This document shows positions 16,690 through 25,289 of a DNA stretch of 64,000 nucleotides, one piece after another. The DNA is from JACQZU01 sp041908165 (GTDB taxonomy: Bacteria; Acidobacteriota; Holophagae; Holophagales; Holophagaceae), in contig JAYRFV010000042.1 of NCBI GenBank assembly GCA_041908165.1, positions 62,001 through 126,000 on the forward strand, written 5' to 3'. Every line of letters starts with the position of its first letter. The stretch's first letter is position 1. The translations under genes and the position numbers were made by a program. A model generated the notes under the pieces. It was given only the letters and a program-made list of their open reading frames with translations. It searched no databases and had not been told where the DNA came from.

Positions 16690-18363
16690 TCAAGGCATTA
16701 CGGTCTGGGTCCGGCGGGCGTACCAGGATTCGCTCCAGGCGCCGAGGGCCAGGGGCTGGGCGCGCAGCCCCGGGGCGGCGAGGGGACGCAGGGTCATGCG
16801 CGGTCCCCCGCGGCGGACCGGGGTGCCGGGGGGCGGAACGGGATCGGCCGGCAGGGAGGCGGACCCGGACGGGTTGCCGGACTGGTATAGGGTGACGCTG
16901 GCTTCGGCGCCGGGCAGGGGGAAGAAGCCGGGGTCGAAGCCGGGCACCTGTGCCAGGTCCGGCTGGGCCCAGGCCAGGCGGCTGGCGCCGCGGTGCCAGC
17001 TGCTGCCGAAGTAGAGGTAGGCGTAGGCCTGCTTGCGGCCCAGCTGCTGGGTGATCACCGCCTGGTGGACCGCCGGGGCCGGGGTCACCGCCGACCAGGC
17101 CAGGTTCAGCCGGGGGGAGGGGCCGCCGCTGCTGGTGAGGTCGAAGGGCGGGATCGATCCGGGCAGGCGCGGCGCCAGGGCCCCCGGCGGCTGGGTGCCG
17201 CTGGCCTGCAGGCCGCGGGATCGGCCGGCGCCATCGGCCTGGAACCCGAACTGCCAGGTGTCCCCCGGCTGCGTCAGGGCCGCGGGAAAGGGCGCGAAGG
17301 CGGCCAGGTCGTCGCCGTAGCCGAGGAGGAGCACCTGTCCCCGCGAGGTCTGCACCTGCACCGTGCCCCTGAAGCGCTCGTCCGGCTCCAGCGCCGGCCG
17401 CTGGATGGGCAGGGTCGCGCCGGTGTCGGTGCCCTGCTGGGCGAAGTCGAAGTCGCGGGTGGCCGGGGCCTGCACGTCCCGCCCGCGCTCAACGATGATC
17501 CGCGCGGGGATGTAGGTGCCGGTGTCCGGGTAGGCCGCGGCCAGCAGGTCGCTGCCGCCCTTGAGCAGCTTGAGGGCGAAGTCGCGGGTGCCCGGCGGGA
17601 AGCTCCAGAGGCCGCTGTTGGCGCTGACCAGGACGGTCCGTCCCGCGGTGCCGGAGAGCAGGCCATTGAGGTCGAAGGTCACCGGCGGCGGCCCGGGCTC
17701 GGGGTTGCAGTAGACCAGCGCCTGCAGCAGCTGCACCTCCGAGAGGCTCGAGAAGAAGCCGTTGGTGATCCAGCTGGAGGCATCCTCGCCCTGGCACACA
17801 TCGCCGAGGAGCACGCCGAAACGGCCCTCCGGATCGGAGACGGGCAGCCGGTAGAGCCCGCGGTTGCCCGGCACCGCGGTCCAGGGCCCGTCGCCATCCT
17901 GGTAGGCCAGGTAGGCGAAGTTGCCGGGGTCCACGCCCCGGTAGGTCAGCACGCTGAAGAAGCCCACTGCCGGCACGTCCAGGGCCAGCTCGGCGGTGGC
18001 CGCGGCCTCCGTCCCCGAAGCGCCCTGCAGGAGCAGGGTGCGTTTCCCCGGCGCCAGGCTTTCCTCGGCGCTGAGGTCGAGGACGACGGTGCCGGGGGTC
18101 CCCTCGGCCAGGTTCACGGCGGCCGGGGTGAAGCGGGCCCGCAGGCCGGGCTCCAGGCCCGGGGCCGAGAGCTGCACCACGCCCTGGAAGCCGGGCTCGG
18201 CCTCCAGCCTCAGCGTGATCGACTTCCCCAGCCCGGGCAGCAGCCGAACCGCCGCCGGCTCAGCCCTGACCGTGAAGGCCGGCGGCGCGACCGGGGCGCG
18301 GCCCAGGCAGCCGAGGGTGGCGATCAGGAGGAGGAGGCTGGCTAGGACATGGCGCAGGGGGAT
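16690..18363 (-). CDS. Hypothetical lipoprotein (about 557 aa)
   Basis: The frame encodes a lipoprotein signal (LRHVLASLLLLIATLGC, Cys about residue 19), then an Ig-like or cadherin-like beta domain (FTVRAEPAAVRLLPGLGKSI, followed by VQLSAPGLEPGLRARFTPA) and a long region with no recognised family. No ATG, GTG or TTG exists in frame between the end of prfB and the signal peptide. The start is therefore probably the ATC at 18363, which has GGAGAG 9 nt upstream, or the CTG at 18357; the exact 5' end is uncertain. It follows prfB on the same strand by 56 nt. Likely surface or periplasmic. Confidence 0.75.
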   Translation of the reverse strand: MPLRHVLASLLLLIATLGCLGRAPVAPPAFTVRAEPAAVRLLPGLGKSITLRLEAEPGFQGVVQLSAPGLEPGLRARFTPAAVNLAEGTPGTVVLDLSAEESLAPGKRTLLLQGASGTEAAATAELALDVPAVGFFSVLTYRGVDPGNFAYLAYQDGDGPWTAVPGNRGLYRLPVSDPEGRFGVLLGDVCQGEDASSWITNGFFSSLSEVQLLQALVYCNPEPGPPPVTFDLNGLLSGTAGRTVLVSANSGLWSFPPGTRDFALKLLKGGSDLLAAAYPDTGTYIPARIIVERGRDVQAPATRDFDFAQQGTDTGATLPIQRPALEPDERFRGTVQVQTSRGQVLLLGYGDDLAAFAPFPAALTQPGDTWQFGFQADGAGRSRGLQASGTQPPGALAPRLPGSIPPFDLTSSGGPSPRLNLAWSAVTPAPAVHQAVITQQLGRKQAYAYLYFGSSWHRGASRLAWAQPDLAQVPGFDPGFFPLPGAEASVTLYQSGNPSGSASLPADPVPPPGTPVRRGGPRMTLRPLAAPGLRAQPLALGAWSESWYARRTQTVMP

Positions 18364-18419
18364 CGCAGGGGGCTCTCCAACCCTGTCCGCAGCCGCCCCC
18401 CGCGGTCCGGGCGCGTCGC

Positions 18420-19526
18420 TCAACCTTCCGCCTTGAGGCTCTTGGCCAGGAGCTGGGTGCGGATGAAGCCGTCCAGGTCGCCGTCCAGGACCTTCTGGGT
18501 CTGGCTGGTCTCGTGGCCGGTGCGGTGGTCCTTGACCATCTGGTAGGGCTGCAGGACGTAGCTGCGGATCTGGCTGCCCCAGGCGACGTCGGCCTTCTCG
18601 CCGCTGGCCGCCGCCACCTTGTCCTGGAACTTGCGCTGCTCCAGCTCGTACAGGCGGCCCTGCAGCACCTTCAGGGCGGTCGCGCGGTTCTTGATCTGGC
18701 TGCGCTCGTTCTGGCAGCTCACCACGATGCCGGTGGGGAGGTGGGTGAAGCGCACCGCCGACTCGGTGCGGTTGACGTGCTGGCCGCCGGCGCCGCTGGC
18801 GCGGAACACGTCGATCTTCAGGTCCTTCTCGGGGATCTCGACGTTGATGGTGTCGTCCAGCTCGGGGCTCACGTACACCGCGGCGAAGCTGGTGTGGCGG
18901 CGCTTGGCCGCGTCGAAGGGGGAGATCCGCACCAGCCGGTGGACGCCGGCCTCGGCGCGCAGGTAGCCGTAGCTGAAGGGCGCGCTGACGATGAAGGTGG
19001 CGCCCTTGATCCCCGCCTCCTCGCCGTCCTGGTAGTCGATCATCTCGGTGGCCCAGCCCTTCGCTTCGCAGAAGCGCAGGTACATGCGCAGCAGCATGGC
19101 CGCCCAGTCCTGGCTCTCGGTGCCGCCGGCGCCGGGGGCGATGGCGACGATGGCGTTGCTGCCGTCCAGCTCGCCGCTGAGCATCATCCGCAGCTCGGCC
19201 TCCTCCACCGCGGCGCGCAGCTGGCCCTCGACGCTGCCGGCCTCGGAGAGCATCTCCGGGTCCTCGCGGCTCAGCTCGAGGGCGGTTTCCAGGTCCTCCA
19301 GGCTGCCAACCAGGCGGCGGGCCAGGGCCAGGTCGGAGGTCATGGACCCGCGCTTCTTCAGCACCGGCCGGGCGGCCTCCGGATCGTCCCAGAAGCCCGG
19401 GGCGGCCACCCGCTCCTCGATCTGCTCCAGCTCCAGGGCCAGGCGGTCGGGGTCGAGGTGGGCCACCAGCTGCCGGATCCGGGGATCCAGCTCGTTCCTG
19501 GAGCGGCTGAGGGTTTCGAAGTCCAT
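18420..19526 (-). CDS. prfB: Peptide chain release factor 2
   Basis: A 368-residue class-I release factor recognising UGA and UAA. The tripeptide anticodon SPF is present (RISPFDAAKRRHTSF), the catalytic GGQ is in GAGGQHVNRTESAVRF, and AIAPGAGGTESQDWA is the family signature. The ATG at 19526 begins MDFETLSRSRNELDPRI, typical for RF2. Unlike E. coli prfB, the frame is continuous, with no in-frame UGA near codon 25, so no programmed +1 frameshift is needed. It is divergent from the hydrolase gene, with 70 bp between the starts. Confidence 0.96.
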   Translation of the reverse strand: MDFETLSRSRNELDPRIRQLVAHLDPDRLALELEQIEERVAAPGFWDDPEAARPVLKKRGSMTSDLALARRLVGSLEDLETALELSREDPEMLSEAGSVEGQLRAAVEEAELRMMLSGELDGSNAIVAIAPGAGGTESQDWAAMLLRMYLRFCEAKGWATEMIDYQDGEEAGIKGATFIVSAPFSYGYLRAEAGVHRLVRISPFDAAKRRHTSFAAVYVSPELDDTINVEIPEKDLKIDVFRASGAGGQHVNRTESAVRFTHLPTGIVVSCQNERSQIKNRATALKVLQGRLYELEQRKFQDKVAAASGEKADVAWGSQIRSYVLQPYQMVKDHRTGHETSQTQKVLDGDLDGFIRTQLLAKSLKAEG

Positions 19527-19596
19527 GGGGTTCCTGGTCAAGGTCCAGTGTAGCCTCCGCCACGGCTCCGGGCCCCGGCCCCGGTAGACTGGGCCG

Positions 19597-20499
19597 ATGG
19601 CCGCGCCGGACCTGGACACGCTGATCGCCGAGGCTCCGACCTCCCGGGGCCAGCGCCTGGCCGCCGACGGCACCGCACTGGCCTGGGCCCGCTGGGACCG
19701 GCCCGACCCCCGCGGGCGGGTGGCGATCCTGCACGGCTACGGCGAGCACGGCGAGCGCTACGGCCACACCGCCCGCTGGCTCCGCGGGCTGGGCTGGTCG
19801 GTGGCCGCGCTCGACCAGCGCGGCTTCGGCCGCAGCGGCGGCGAGCGCGGCGACGCCCGGGGCCTGGAGCCCTTCGTCGAGGATTTCCGGGGCTTCCTGC
19901 GCGACCAGCGGCTGCCCGGCCTTCCGCTGGTGGTGCTCGCCCACAGCTTCGGCGGCCTGGTGGCCCTCGCGGCCCTGGCCGAGGCGCCCCCCCTGGCGGA
20001 CGGCGCCATCCTCTCCAGCCCGTGCCTGGTGCTGCGCCCCTTCCCCTGGTCCCTGCGCCTGATCCAGCGGATCCTGCTGCGGCTCGCCCCGCACCTGGGC
20101 CTGGACCTGCCGAACAACAAGGACCTGGTCTGCTCCGACCCCGACCAGGTCGCGCGCTACTGGGCGGATCCGCTCTGCCACCGGCGGGTCACCGCCGCCT
20201 ACAGCGAGGTGTTCTCCGAAGGTTTCGCGCGGCTGCTCCCGCAGGCCGGCGGGTTCCGGATCCCCCTGCTGGTGCTGGAGGCCGGCGAGGACACCGTCGC
20301 CGATCCGGACGCCGCCGGCCCGTTCTGGGCCGGCGTTCCGCCCGAATTCCTGCAACGCGTCCGGATGGAAGGTTTCCGGCACGAGGTCTTCCACGACCTG
20401 CGGCGCCCGGAGGCCGAGGCCCGGGCCGCGACCTGGCTGGCCCGGACCTTCCCGGCCTCGGCCGGGAACCCCGAGGCCCTTCACGCCATGCGAGGATGA
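19597..20499 (+). CDS. Alpha/beta hydrolase (monoacylglycerol lipase/S33-like)
   Basis: A 300-residue protein with the monoglyceride-lipase-type layout: ILHGYGEHGERYGHTARWL (oxyanion region), LDQRGFGRSGGERG, nucleophile elbow LAHSFGGLVAL (Ser in A-H-S-F-G), an acid in LEAGEDTVADPD and the catalytic His in FRHEVFHDL. It is probably cytosolic or membrane-associated and acts on lipid esters; the exact substrate is not readable. The bamD start follows directly after its stop codon. Confidence 0.88.
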   Translation: MAAPDLDTLIAEAPTSRGQRLAADGTALAWARWDRPDPRGRVAILHGYGEHGERYGHTARWLRGLGWSVAALDQRGFGRSGGERGDARGLEPFVEDFRGFLRDQRLPGLPLVVLAHSFGGLVALAALAEAPPLADGAILSSPCLVLRPFPWSLRLIQRILLRLAPHLGLDLPNNKDLVCSDPDQVARYWADPLCHRRVTAAYSEVFSEGFARLLPQAGGFRIPLLVLEAGEDTVADPDAAGPFWAGVPPEFLQRVRMEGFRHEVFHDLRRPEAEARAATWLARTFPASAGNPEALHAMRG

Positions 20500-21462
20500 A
20501 TGAGGATGAACCTGCCCATGCCCCTGCCGAGATTCCTGTCGCACCTGTCCCTGGGCGTGGCCCTGCTGGCGGCCACCGCCGCCTGCCGGAAGCCCTCCAG
20601 CAAGCCCGATCCCCTCAAGGGGCTCACCGCCACCACGCTGCTGCAGATGGGCGAGGCGGAGGTCAAGGTCGGCCGGATGGACGATGGCCGGCGCTACCTC
20701 CGGACCATCGAGGAGCAGCTGCCCTTCACCCCGGAGTACCCCCGGGCGAAGGTGCTGCTCGCCGACAGCTACTTCTTCGCCGCCAGCCCCAGCTACCCCG
20801 AGGCCCTGGTCGAGTACCAGAGCTTCCTCAACATCTTCCCCCGCCACGAGCTGCGCGACTACGCCCTGTACCGGGTCGCGCTCTGCCACTACGCCAGCAT
20901 CGAGACCGCCGAGCGCGACCAGGCCGAGACCCGGAAGGCCATCGAGGGCTTCCAGCAGCTGCTGCGGGAATCCCCCGGCAGCGTCTACACCACCGAGTCC
21001 AAGGCCAAGATCGTCCAGTGCTGGCGCCGGCTGGCGGAGCACGAGCTGGTGGTGGGCATCTTCTACGTGAACACCTTCCACTTCGCCGGCGCCGAGAAGC
21101 GCCTCAAGGAGCTGCTCGAGACCTATCCCGAATACGTGGACCGGGAGCGGGCCTACTTCTGGCTGGGCGAGGCCATGCGGCGCAAGACCGTCCCCTTCGA
21201 CCAGAGCCGGGCCTGGGAGAAGGGCCAGCTGGCCAAGCTCGGCAAGGAGGAGGGCACGCGGCTGGAGAAGGACGAGCTGAAGGCCTACCTCAAGGACCTG
21301 GAGGCCTGGACCCAGGGCGAGATCGCCAAGTACCGCCTGGAAGCCAAGGGCTTCTACCAGAAGCTCGTGGAGAGCTACCCGACCTCCAGCTGGGCGGCCC
21401 GCGCCAAGGACCGGCTGGTGGAGATGGGCACCGACGGCGTCAAGGAAGAGCTGGACAGCTGA
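20500..21462 (+). CDS. bamD: Outer membrane protein assembly factor BamD
   Basis: A 320-residue lipoprotein with lipobox ATAAC (Cys29) followed by TPR-like helices typical of BamD: LLQMGEAEVKVGRMDDGRRY, YFFAASPSYPEALVEYQSFL, FPRHELRDYALYRVALCHY, and FVNTFHF-like FYVNTFHFAGAEKRL, the conserved Y/F-x-x-x-x-F-x-A-A signature. It anchors to the inner leaflet of the outer membrane and works with BamA in beta-barrel insertion, so it marks a didermal cell. The ATG is at 20500, directly after the hydrolase stop; the ATG at 20506 is an alternative. It is longer than E. coli BamD (about 245), with an extra C-terminal helical part. Confidence 0.88.
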   Translation: MRMNLPMPLPRFLSHLSLGVALLAATAACRKPSSKPDPLKGLTATTLLQMGEAEVKVGRMDDGRRYLRTIEEQLPFTPEYPRAKVLLADSYFFAASPSYPEALVEYQSFLNIFPRHELRDYALYRVALCHYASIETAERDQAETRKAIEGFQQLLRESPGSVYTTESKAKIVQCWRRLAEHELVVGIFYVNTFHFAGAEKRLKELLETYPEYVDRERAYFWLGEAMRRKTVPFDQSRAWEKGQLAKLGKEEGTRLEKDELKAYLKDLEAWTQGEIAKYRLEAKGFYQKLVESYPTSSWAARAKDRLVEMGTDGVKEELDS

Positions 21463-21469
21463 AGCCCCG

Positions 21470-22459
21470 ATGGACCACGGCGGCCTCGGGCTCGGCACCT
21501 ACCTCGGCGGACCCGGCGCCGAGGTGGACGACGGCTATCTGGCGGCCGGCCGGGCCTTCCTGGAGGCCGGCGGCAGGGTCTTCGACACCGCCGCCAACTA
21601 CCGCGGCGGCCGCTCCGAGCGCGTCCTCGGACGGCTCCTGGGCGGCCTCGGGCGGGACGGCTTCTTCCTCAGCACCAAGGCCGGCTACCTGCCGATGTCG
21701 GACGGACGCACGGCGGAGGACCCGCGGACCTGGTTCCGGCGGGTGCTCGAGGGCCCCGGCGTGCTCAGCGCGGAGGATGTGGTCGACGGCTGCCACGCCT
21801 TGACCCCGGCCTACCTCAGGCACCAGCTCGGCACCAGCCTCGAGGCCCTGGGCCTGGCTCGGGTGGACCTGTTCCACCTGCACAATCCGGAACAGCAGCG
21901 GCCCCTGCGCGGGCCGAAGGCGTTCCGCGCGGTGGTCCGAGCGGCCTTCGAGGCCTGCGAGGGCCTGCGCGCCGAGGGCCGGATCTCGGAGTACGGCTGC
22001 GCCACCTGGAACGGCCTGCGGGTGCCGCCGGAGGCCGCCGACCACCTCAGCGTGGAGGAACTGCTCCGCCTGGCGGAGGAGGCCGGCGGCCGCCACCACG
22101 GCTTCCGCTGGCTGCAGCTGCCGCTGAACCTCGCCATGCCGGAGGCCTTCCTGGCCCCGACCCAGCGCTTCGGCGGGACCCTGATGACCGCCCTCGAGGC
22201 GGCCCGGGCCGCGGGCCTGCGGGTCCAGACCAGCGCCAGCATGATGCAGGCCCGGATCCTCCGGCAGCTGCAGCCCGAGGTGATGGCGACCCTCGGCGGC
22301 GCGACCCCGGCCCAGGCCGCCCTGCAGTTCCCCCGGTCCTGTCCGGGCGTCGAGGTCGCCCTGTGCGGCATGGCCTCCCTGGCCCACGTCCAGGAGAACG
22401 TCCCGGTCATGCTCCTGCCGAGGGTGGAGCCGGAAGCCCTTCGAAGGCTTTACTGCTAG
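21470..22459 (+). CDS. Aldo/keto reductase
   Basis: A 329-residue TIM-barrel oxidoreductase. The catalytic tetrad is visible: Asp39 and Tyr44 in VFDTAANYRGGRSE, Lys70 in FLSTKAGY, and His in LFHLHNPEQ. A C-terminal NADPH-binding portion is seen around CPGVEVALCGMASLAHVQEN. The physiological substrate is unknown. It starts 7 nt after bamD and is the last gene before a strong intrinsic terminator. Confidence 0.9.
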   Translation: MDHGGLGLGTYLGGPGAEVDDGYLAAGRAFLEAGGRVFDTAANYRGGRSERVLGRLLGGLGRDGFFLSTKAGYLPMSDGRTAEDPRTWFRRVLEGPGVLSAEDVVDGCHALTPAYLRHQLGTSLEALGLARVDLFHLHNPEQQRPLRGPKAFRAVVRAAFEACEGLRAEGRISEYGCATWNGLRVPPEAADHLSVEELLRLAEEAGGRHHGFRWLQLPLNLAMPEAFLAPTQRFGGTLMTALEAARAAGLRVQTSASMMQARILRQLQPEVMATLGGATPAQAALQFPRSCPGVEVALCGMASLAHVQENVPVMLLPRVEPEALRRLYC

Positions 22460-22482
22460 GTTCTCCCTGCTCCGAGGCCGGC

Positions 22483-22528
22483 CCGGGCGCCCCCTGAAGG
22501 GGCGCCCGGCACTTATTTCAATTTTTTT
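22483..22528 (+). terminator. Rho-independent terminator after the aldo/keto reductase gene
   Basis: A perfect 11-bp stem, CCGGGCGCCCC (22483-22493) pairing with GGGGCGCCCGG (22499-22509), is followed by an A/T-rich tract that includes seven T residues at 22522-22528. It separates the bamD/aldo-keto block from the ars operon promoter. Confidence 0.9.
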
Positions 22529-22539
22529 AGAAATTTGAC

Positions 22540-22584
22540 TTGCACGGTATTTCGACTTTCCTAGAATTATCGATGGAGGTCGAT
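22540..22584 (+). promoter_or_regulatory. Promoter and possible ArsR operator of the ars operon
   Basis: A -35-like TTGCAC (22540-22545) and a -10-like TAGAAT (22562-22567) are 16 bp apart. An inverted pair ATTTC/GAAAT lies just upstream (about 22515-22534), a possible ArsR operator half-site pair. Transcription would begin at about 22574, leaving a leader of only about 10 nt before the GTG start, with GGAGG (22575-22579) at its 5' end. Confidence 0.55.
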
Positions 22585-22962
22585 GTGCAGGACATTTCAG
22601 ACCAGGTGGATCGCTTCGCCGCCCTCGGCCACCCCCTTCGATTGGCCGTCCTGCGCCACCTCATCCAGGCGGGGCCCGCGGGCAGCCCCGCCGGGGAGGT
22701 CCAGGCCGCCGTCGGCATCCCCGCCAGCACCCTGAGCCACCACCTGAACACCCTGGCCACCGCCCGGCTGGTGGCCGTGGACCGCCAGGGCACCACCCTG
22801 CGGTACCGGCCCGACTTCGACACCCTGCGGGCCCTGACCGAGTTCCTCTGGGACAGCTGCTGCGGCCGGGCCACCGATCCGGAGGCCCAAGCCTGCTGCG
22901 CTGCGCCCGTCCCGGAGCCATCCCAACCCCCCGTCCGGTCCTGGTGCCCGGACTTCGACTGA
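22585..22962 (+). CDS. arsR: ArsR-family arsenic-responsive repressor
   Basis: A 125-residue winged-helix protein: FAALGHPLRLAVLRHLIQAG, then STLSHHLNTLATARLVAVDR and TTLRYRPDFD. The C-terminal tail carries two vicinal cysteine pairs (DSCCGR and ACCAAP), the kind of site that binds As(III) in some ArsR types, instead of a C-V-C-x-x-C motif in the recognition helix. I favour the GTG start at 22585, where GGAGG is 5 nt upstream, over the ATG at 22573, which would contain that site. It heads arsR-arsM-acr3-arsC (13-, 7- and -4-nt spacings) and should repress the operon in the absence of arsenite. Confidence 0.9.
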   Translation: MQDISDQVDRFAALGHPLRLAVLRHLIQAGPAGSPAGEVQAAVGIPASTLSHHLNTLATARLVAVDRQGTTLRYRPDFDTLRALTEFLWDSCCGRATDPEAQACCAAPVPEPSQPPVRSWCPDFD

Positions 22963-22975
22963 ACTGGAGACGACC

Positions 22976-23806
22976 ATGCCGGCCACCCTTCCTGTCCACG
23001 ACGCCGTGCGAACGCACTACGGGCGGATCGCCCAGGGCGGCGGGTCCTGCTGCGGGCCCGCCTCCTCCTGCTGTGGAGGCGGCGGGGCCGATGACGTCGC
23101 CCGCGCGCTGGGCTACTCCGCCGCCGAACTGGCGGCCATCCCCTCCGGGGCCAACCTCGGCCTGTCCTGCGGCAACCCCACCGCCCTGGCCGCCCTCGCC
23201 CCCGGCGAGGTGGTGCTGGACCTGGGCAGCGGCGCCGGCTTCGACGCCTTCATCGCCGCCGCGAGGGTCGGCGCCTCCGGCCACGTCCACGGGGTCGACA
23301 TGACCGAGGCCATGCTCGTCCGGGCCCGGCAGAACGCCGAGGCCTTCACCCGCCGCACCGGCCTCGCCAACGTGACCTTCCATGCCGGCCAGATCGAAGC
23401 CCTGCCGCTGCCCGACGCCAGCGTCGACGTGGTGCTCAGCAACTGCGTGGTGAACCTCAGCCCGGATCAGCCGCGGGTCTGGCGGGAGGTCGCCCGGGTG
23501 CTCAAGCCCGGCGGCCGGGTGTCGGTCTCGGACCTGGCGCTGCTGCGGCCGCTGCCGGCTGCGCTGAAGGCGGACGTGGAGGCCCTGGTGGGCTGCATCG
23601 CCGGCGCCTCGCTCCTGGAGGACACCCTGGCGATGCTGCGCGACGCCGGCCTGGTGGAGGTCCACGCGGAACGGCACGGCGAGGCAATCCAGGCCATGCT
23701 GGACCCGGCGGATCCCCTCCACACCAGGATCCTCGGCATGCTGCCGGCGGGGACCGCGCCCGCCGACTTCGTGACCAGCGCCGTCTTCTCCGCCCGCAAG
23801 CCCTGA
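22976..23806 (+). CDS. arsM: Arsenite S-adenosylmethionine methyltransferase
   Basis: A 276-residue methyltransferase of the ArsM type, which methylates As(III) to methylated and volatile forms. Motif I is EVVLDLGSGAGFDAFIAA. Cysteines expected to bind arsenic are in SCCGPASSCC near the N-terminus, NLGLSCGNP, LSNCVVNLSP and EALVGCIAGA. It lies between arsR and acr3, so the cell can both methylate and extrude arsenite. Confidence 0.95.
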   Translation: MPATLPVHDAVRTHYGRIAQGGGSCCGPASSCCGGGGADDVARALGYSAAELAAIPSGANLGLSCGNPTALAALAPGEVVLDLGSGAGFDAFIAAARVGASGHVHGVDMTEAMLVRARQNAEAFTRRTGLANVTFHAGQIEALPLPDASVDVVLSNCVVNLSPDQPRVWREVARVLKPGGRVSVSDLALLRPLPAALKADVEALVGCIAGASLLEDTLAMLRDAGLVEVHAERHGEAIQAMLDPADPLHTRILGMLPAGTAPADFVTSAVFSARKP

Positions 23807-23813
23807 GGGTCCC

Positions 23814-24854
23814 GTGTCCCGCCTCGCCTTCCTCGACCGCAACCTCACCCTCTGGATCTTCCTGGCCATGGGCCTGGGCGTGGGGCTGGGCGTGGCGGCG
23901 CCCGGCTTCAACCGCGCCCTCAACGCCTGGAACGCCGGCACCACCAGCCTGCCGCTGGCCGCCGGCCTGATCCTCATGATGTACCCGCCGCTGGCCAAGG
24001 TCCGCTACGAGGAACTGCACCGGGTGTTCCGCAACCGGCGGGTGCTGGGCCTGTCCCTCCTGCAGAACTGGGTGATCGGGCCGCTGCTGATGTTCGGCCT
24101 GGCGGTGCTGTTCCTGCGCGACCGCCCCGAGTACATGCTCGGCCTGATCCTGATCGGCCTGGCCCGCTGCATCGCCATGGTGATCGTCTGGAACGACCTG
24201 GCCAAGGGCGACACCGAGTACTGCGCCGGGCTGGTGGCCTTCAACTCGATCTTCCAGGTGCTGTTCTTCAGCGTCTACGCCTGGTTCTTCGCCACGGTGC
24301 TGCCGGCGAAGCTCGGGCTGCAGGGCGCGGTGGTGGCGATCACCATCGGCCAGATCGCGCAGAGCGTCTTCATCTACCTGGGCATTCCGTTCATCGCCGG
24401 CTTCCTCACCCGGTTCCTGCTCGGCCGGATCAAGGGGCTGGACTGGTACCACCGGGTGTTCGTGCCCCGGATCAGCCCGCTCACGCTGGTCGCCCTGCTG
24501 TTCACCATCGTCGTGATGTTCAGCCTGAAGGGCGACAGCATCGTCAGGTTGCCGCTGGACGTGCTGCGCATCGCGGTGCCCCTGCTGATCTACTTCGTGC
24601 TGATGTTCCTGGCCAGCTTCGGGCTGTCGAAGCTCGCCGGCGCCGGCTACCCGGAGAGCGCCACCCTCAGCTTCACCGCCGCGAGCAACAACTTCGAGCT
24701 GGCCATCGCGGTGGCCGTGGCGACCTTCGGCATCGCCCACGGCGCGGCCTTCGCCGCGGTGATCGGGCCGCTGGTGGAGGTGCCGGCCCTGATCGCCCTG
24801 GTGGGGGTGTCGCTCAGGCTCAAGCGCCGCTGGTGGGGCGGGGCTGCGGCATGA
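23814..24854 (+). CDS. acr3: ACR3-type arsenite efflux permease
   Basis: A 346-residue protein with about ten membrane helices and ACR3 signatures: LPLAAGLILMMYPPLAKVRY, NWVIGPLLMFGLAVLFL, GLARCIAMVIVWNDLAKGD (the conserved transport cysteine), FTAASNNFELAIAVAVATFG. It exports As(OH)3 driven by the membrane potential or pH gradient. Start is GTG, 7 nt after arsM, and its stop overlaps the arsC start by 4 nt. Confidence 0.95.
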   Translation: MSRLAFLDRNLTLWIFLAMGLGVGLGVAAPGFNRALNAWNAGTTSLPLAAGLILMMYPPLAKVRYEELHRVFRNRRVLGLSLLQNWVIGPLLMFGLAVLFLRDRPEYMLGLILIGLARCIAMVIVWNDLAKGDTEYCAGLVAFNSIFQVLFFSVYAWFFATVLPAKLGLQGAVVAITIGQIAQSVFIYLGIPFIAGFLTRFLLGRIKGLDWYHRVFVPRISPLTLVALLFTIVVMFSLKGDSIVRLPLDVLRIAVPLLIYFVLMFLASFGLSKLAGAGYPESATLSFTAASNNFELAIAVAVATFGIAHGAAFAAVIGPLVEVPALIALVGVSLRLKRRWWGGAAA

Positions 24855-25261
24855 ACCGGCCCGGCCTGCTGTTCCTGTGCGTCGCCAACAGCGCCCGCAG
24901 CCAGATGGCGGAGGGCCTGGCCCGGCACTTCCACGGCGACCGCTTCGAGGTGCAGAGCGCCGGCTCGAAGCCCTGCTTCGTCCACCCCTGCGCCATCGAG
25001 GCCCTGGCCGAACTCGGCATCGACATCCGCGGCCAGCGGTCCAAGTCCGTGCAGGACATCGATCCCGCCTCCGTGGACACGGTCGTCACCCTCTGCGCGG
25101 AGGAGGTCTGCCCGGCCTTCCTCGGCCGCGCCCGGCGGCTGCACTGGCCGCTGCCGGACCCGGCGGGCCGGGCCACGCCGGACACCCTGCTGGCCGGCTT
25201 CCGCGCGGTCCGCGACGAGCTGCGCCGGCGCCTCGAGGACCTGGCCGGCGAGGGGCCCTGA
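24851..25261 (+). CDS. arsC: Arsenate reductase, thioredoxin-coupled (low-MW phosphatase type)
   Basis: A 136-residue protein with the phosphatase-type P-loop CVANSAR-S (Cys10, C-x5-R) and the redox pair Cys82 and Cys87 in TLCAEEVCP. It reduces As(V) to As(III) for ArsM and Acr3. The ATG overlaps the acr3 stop (ATGA). A longer in-frame start at 24833 would lie inside acr3 and lacks a ribosome-binding site. Confidence 0.94.
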   Translation: MNRPGLLFLCVANSARSQMAEGLARHFHGDRFEVQSAGSKPCFVHPCAIEALAELGIDIRGQRSKSVQDIDPASVDTVVTLCAEEVCPAFLGRARRLHWPLPDPAGRATPDTLLAGFRAVRDELRRRLEDLAGEGP

Positions 25262-25289
25262 GCGGGGTATCCTGCTGACGGAAGGCCCG

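Noticed and set aside
18420..19526. Programmed frameshift in prfB
   Set aside because: The frame is continuous from MDFETL to the stop and has no in-frame TGA near codon 25, so no +1 frameshift is required.
16690..21498. A single 1602-codon minus-strand frame
   Set aside because: Only the 16690-18363 part encodes the lipoprotein; the rest is a shadow of prfB (other frame) and of the forward hydrolase and bamD genes.
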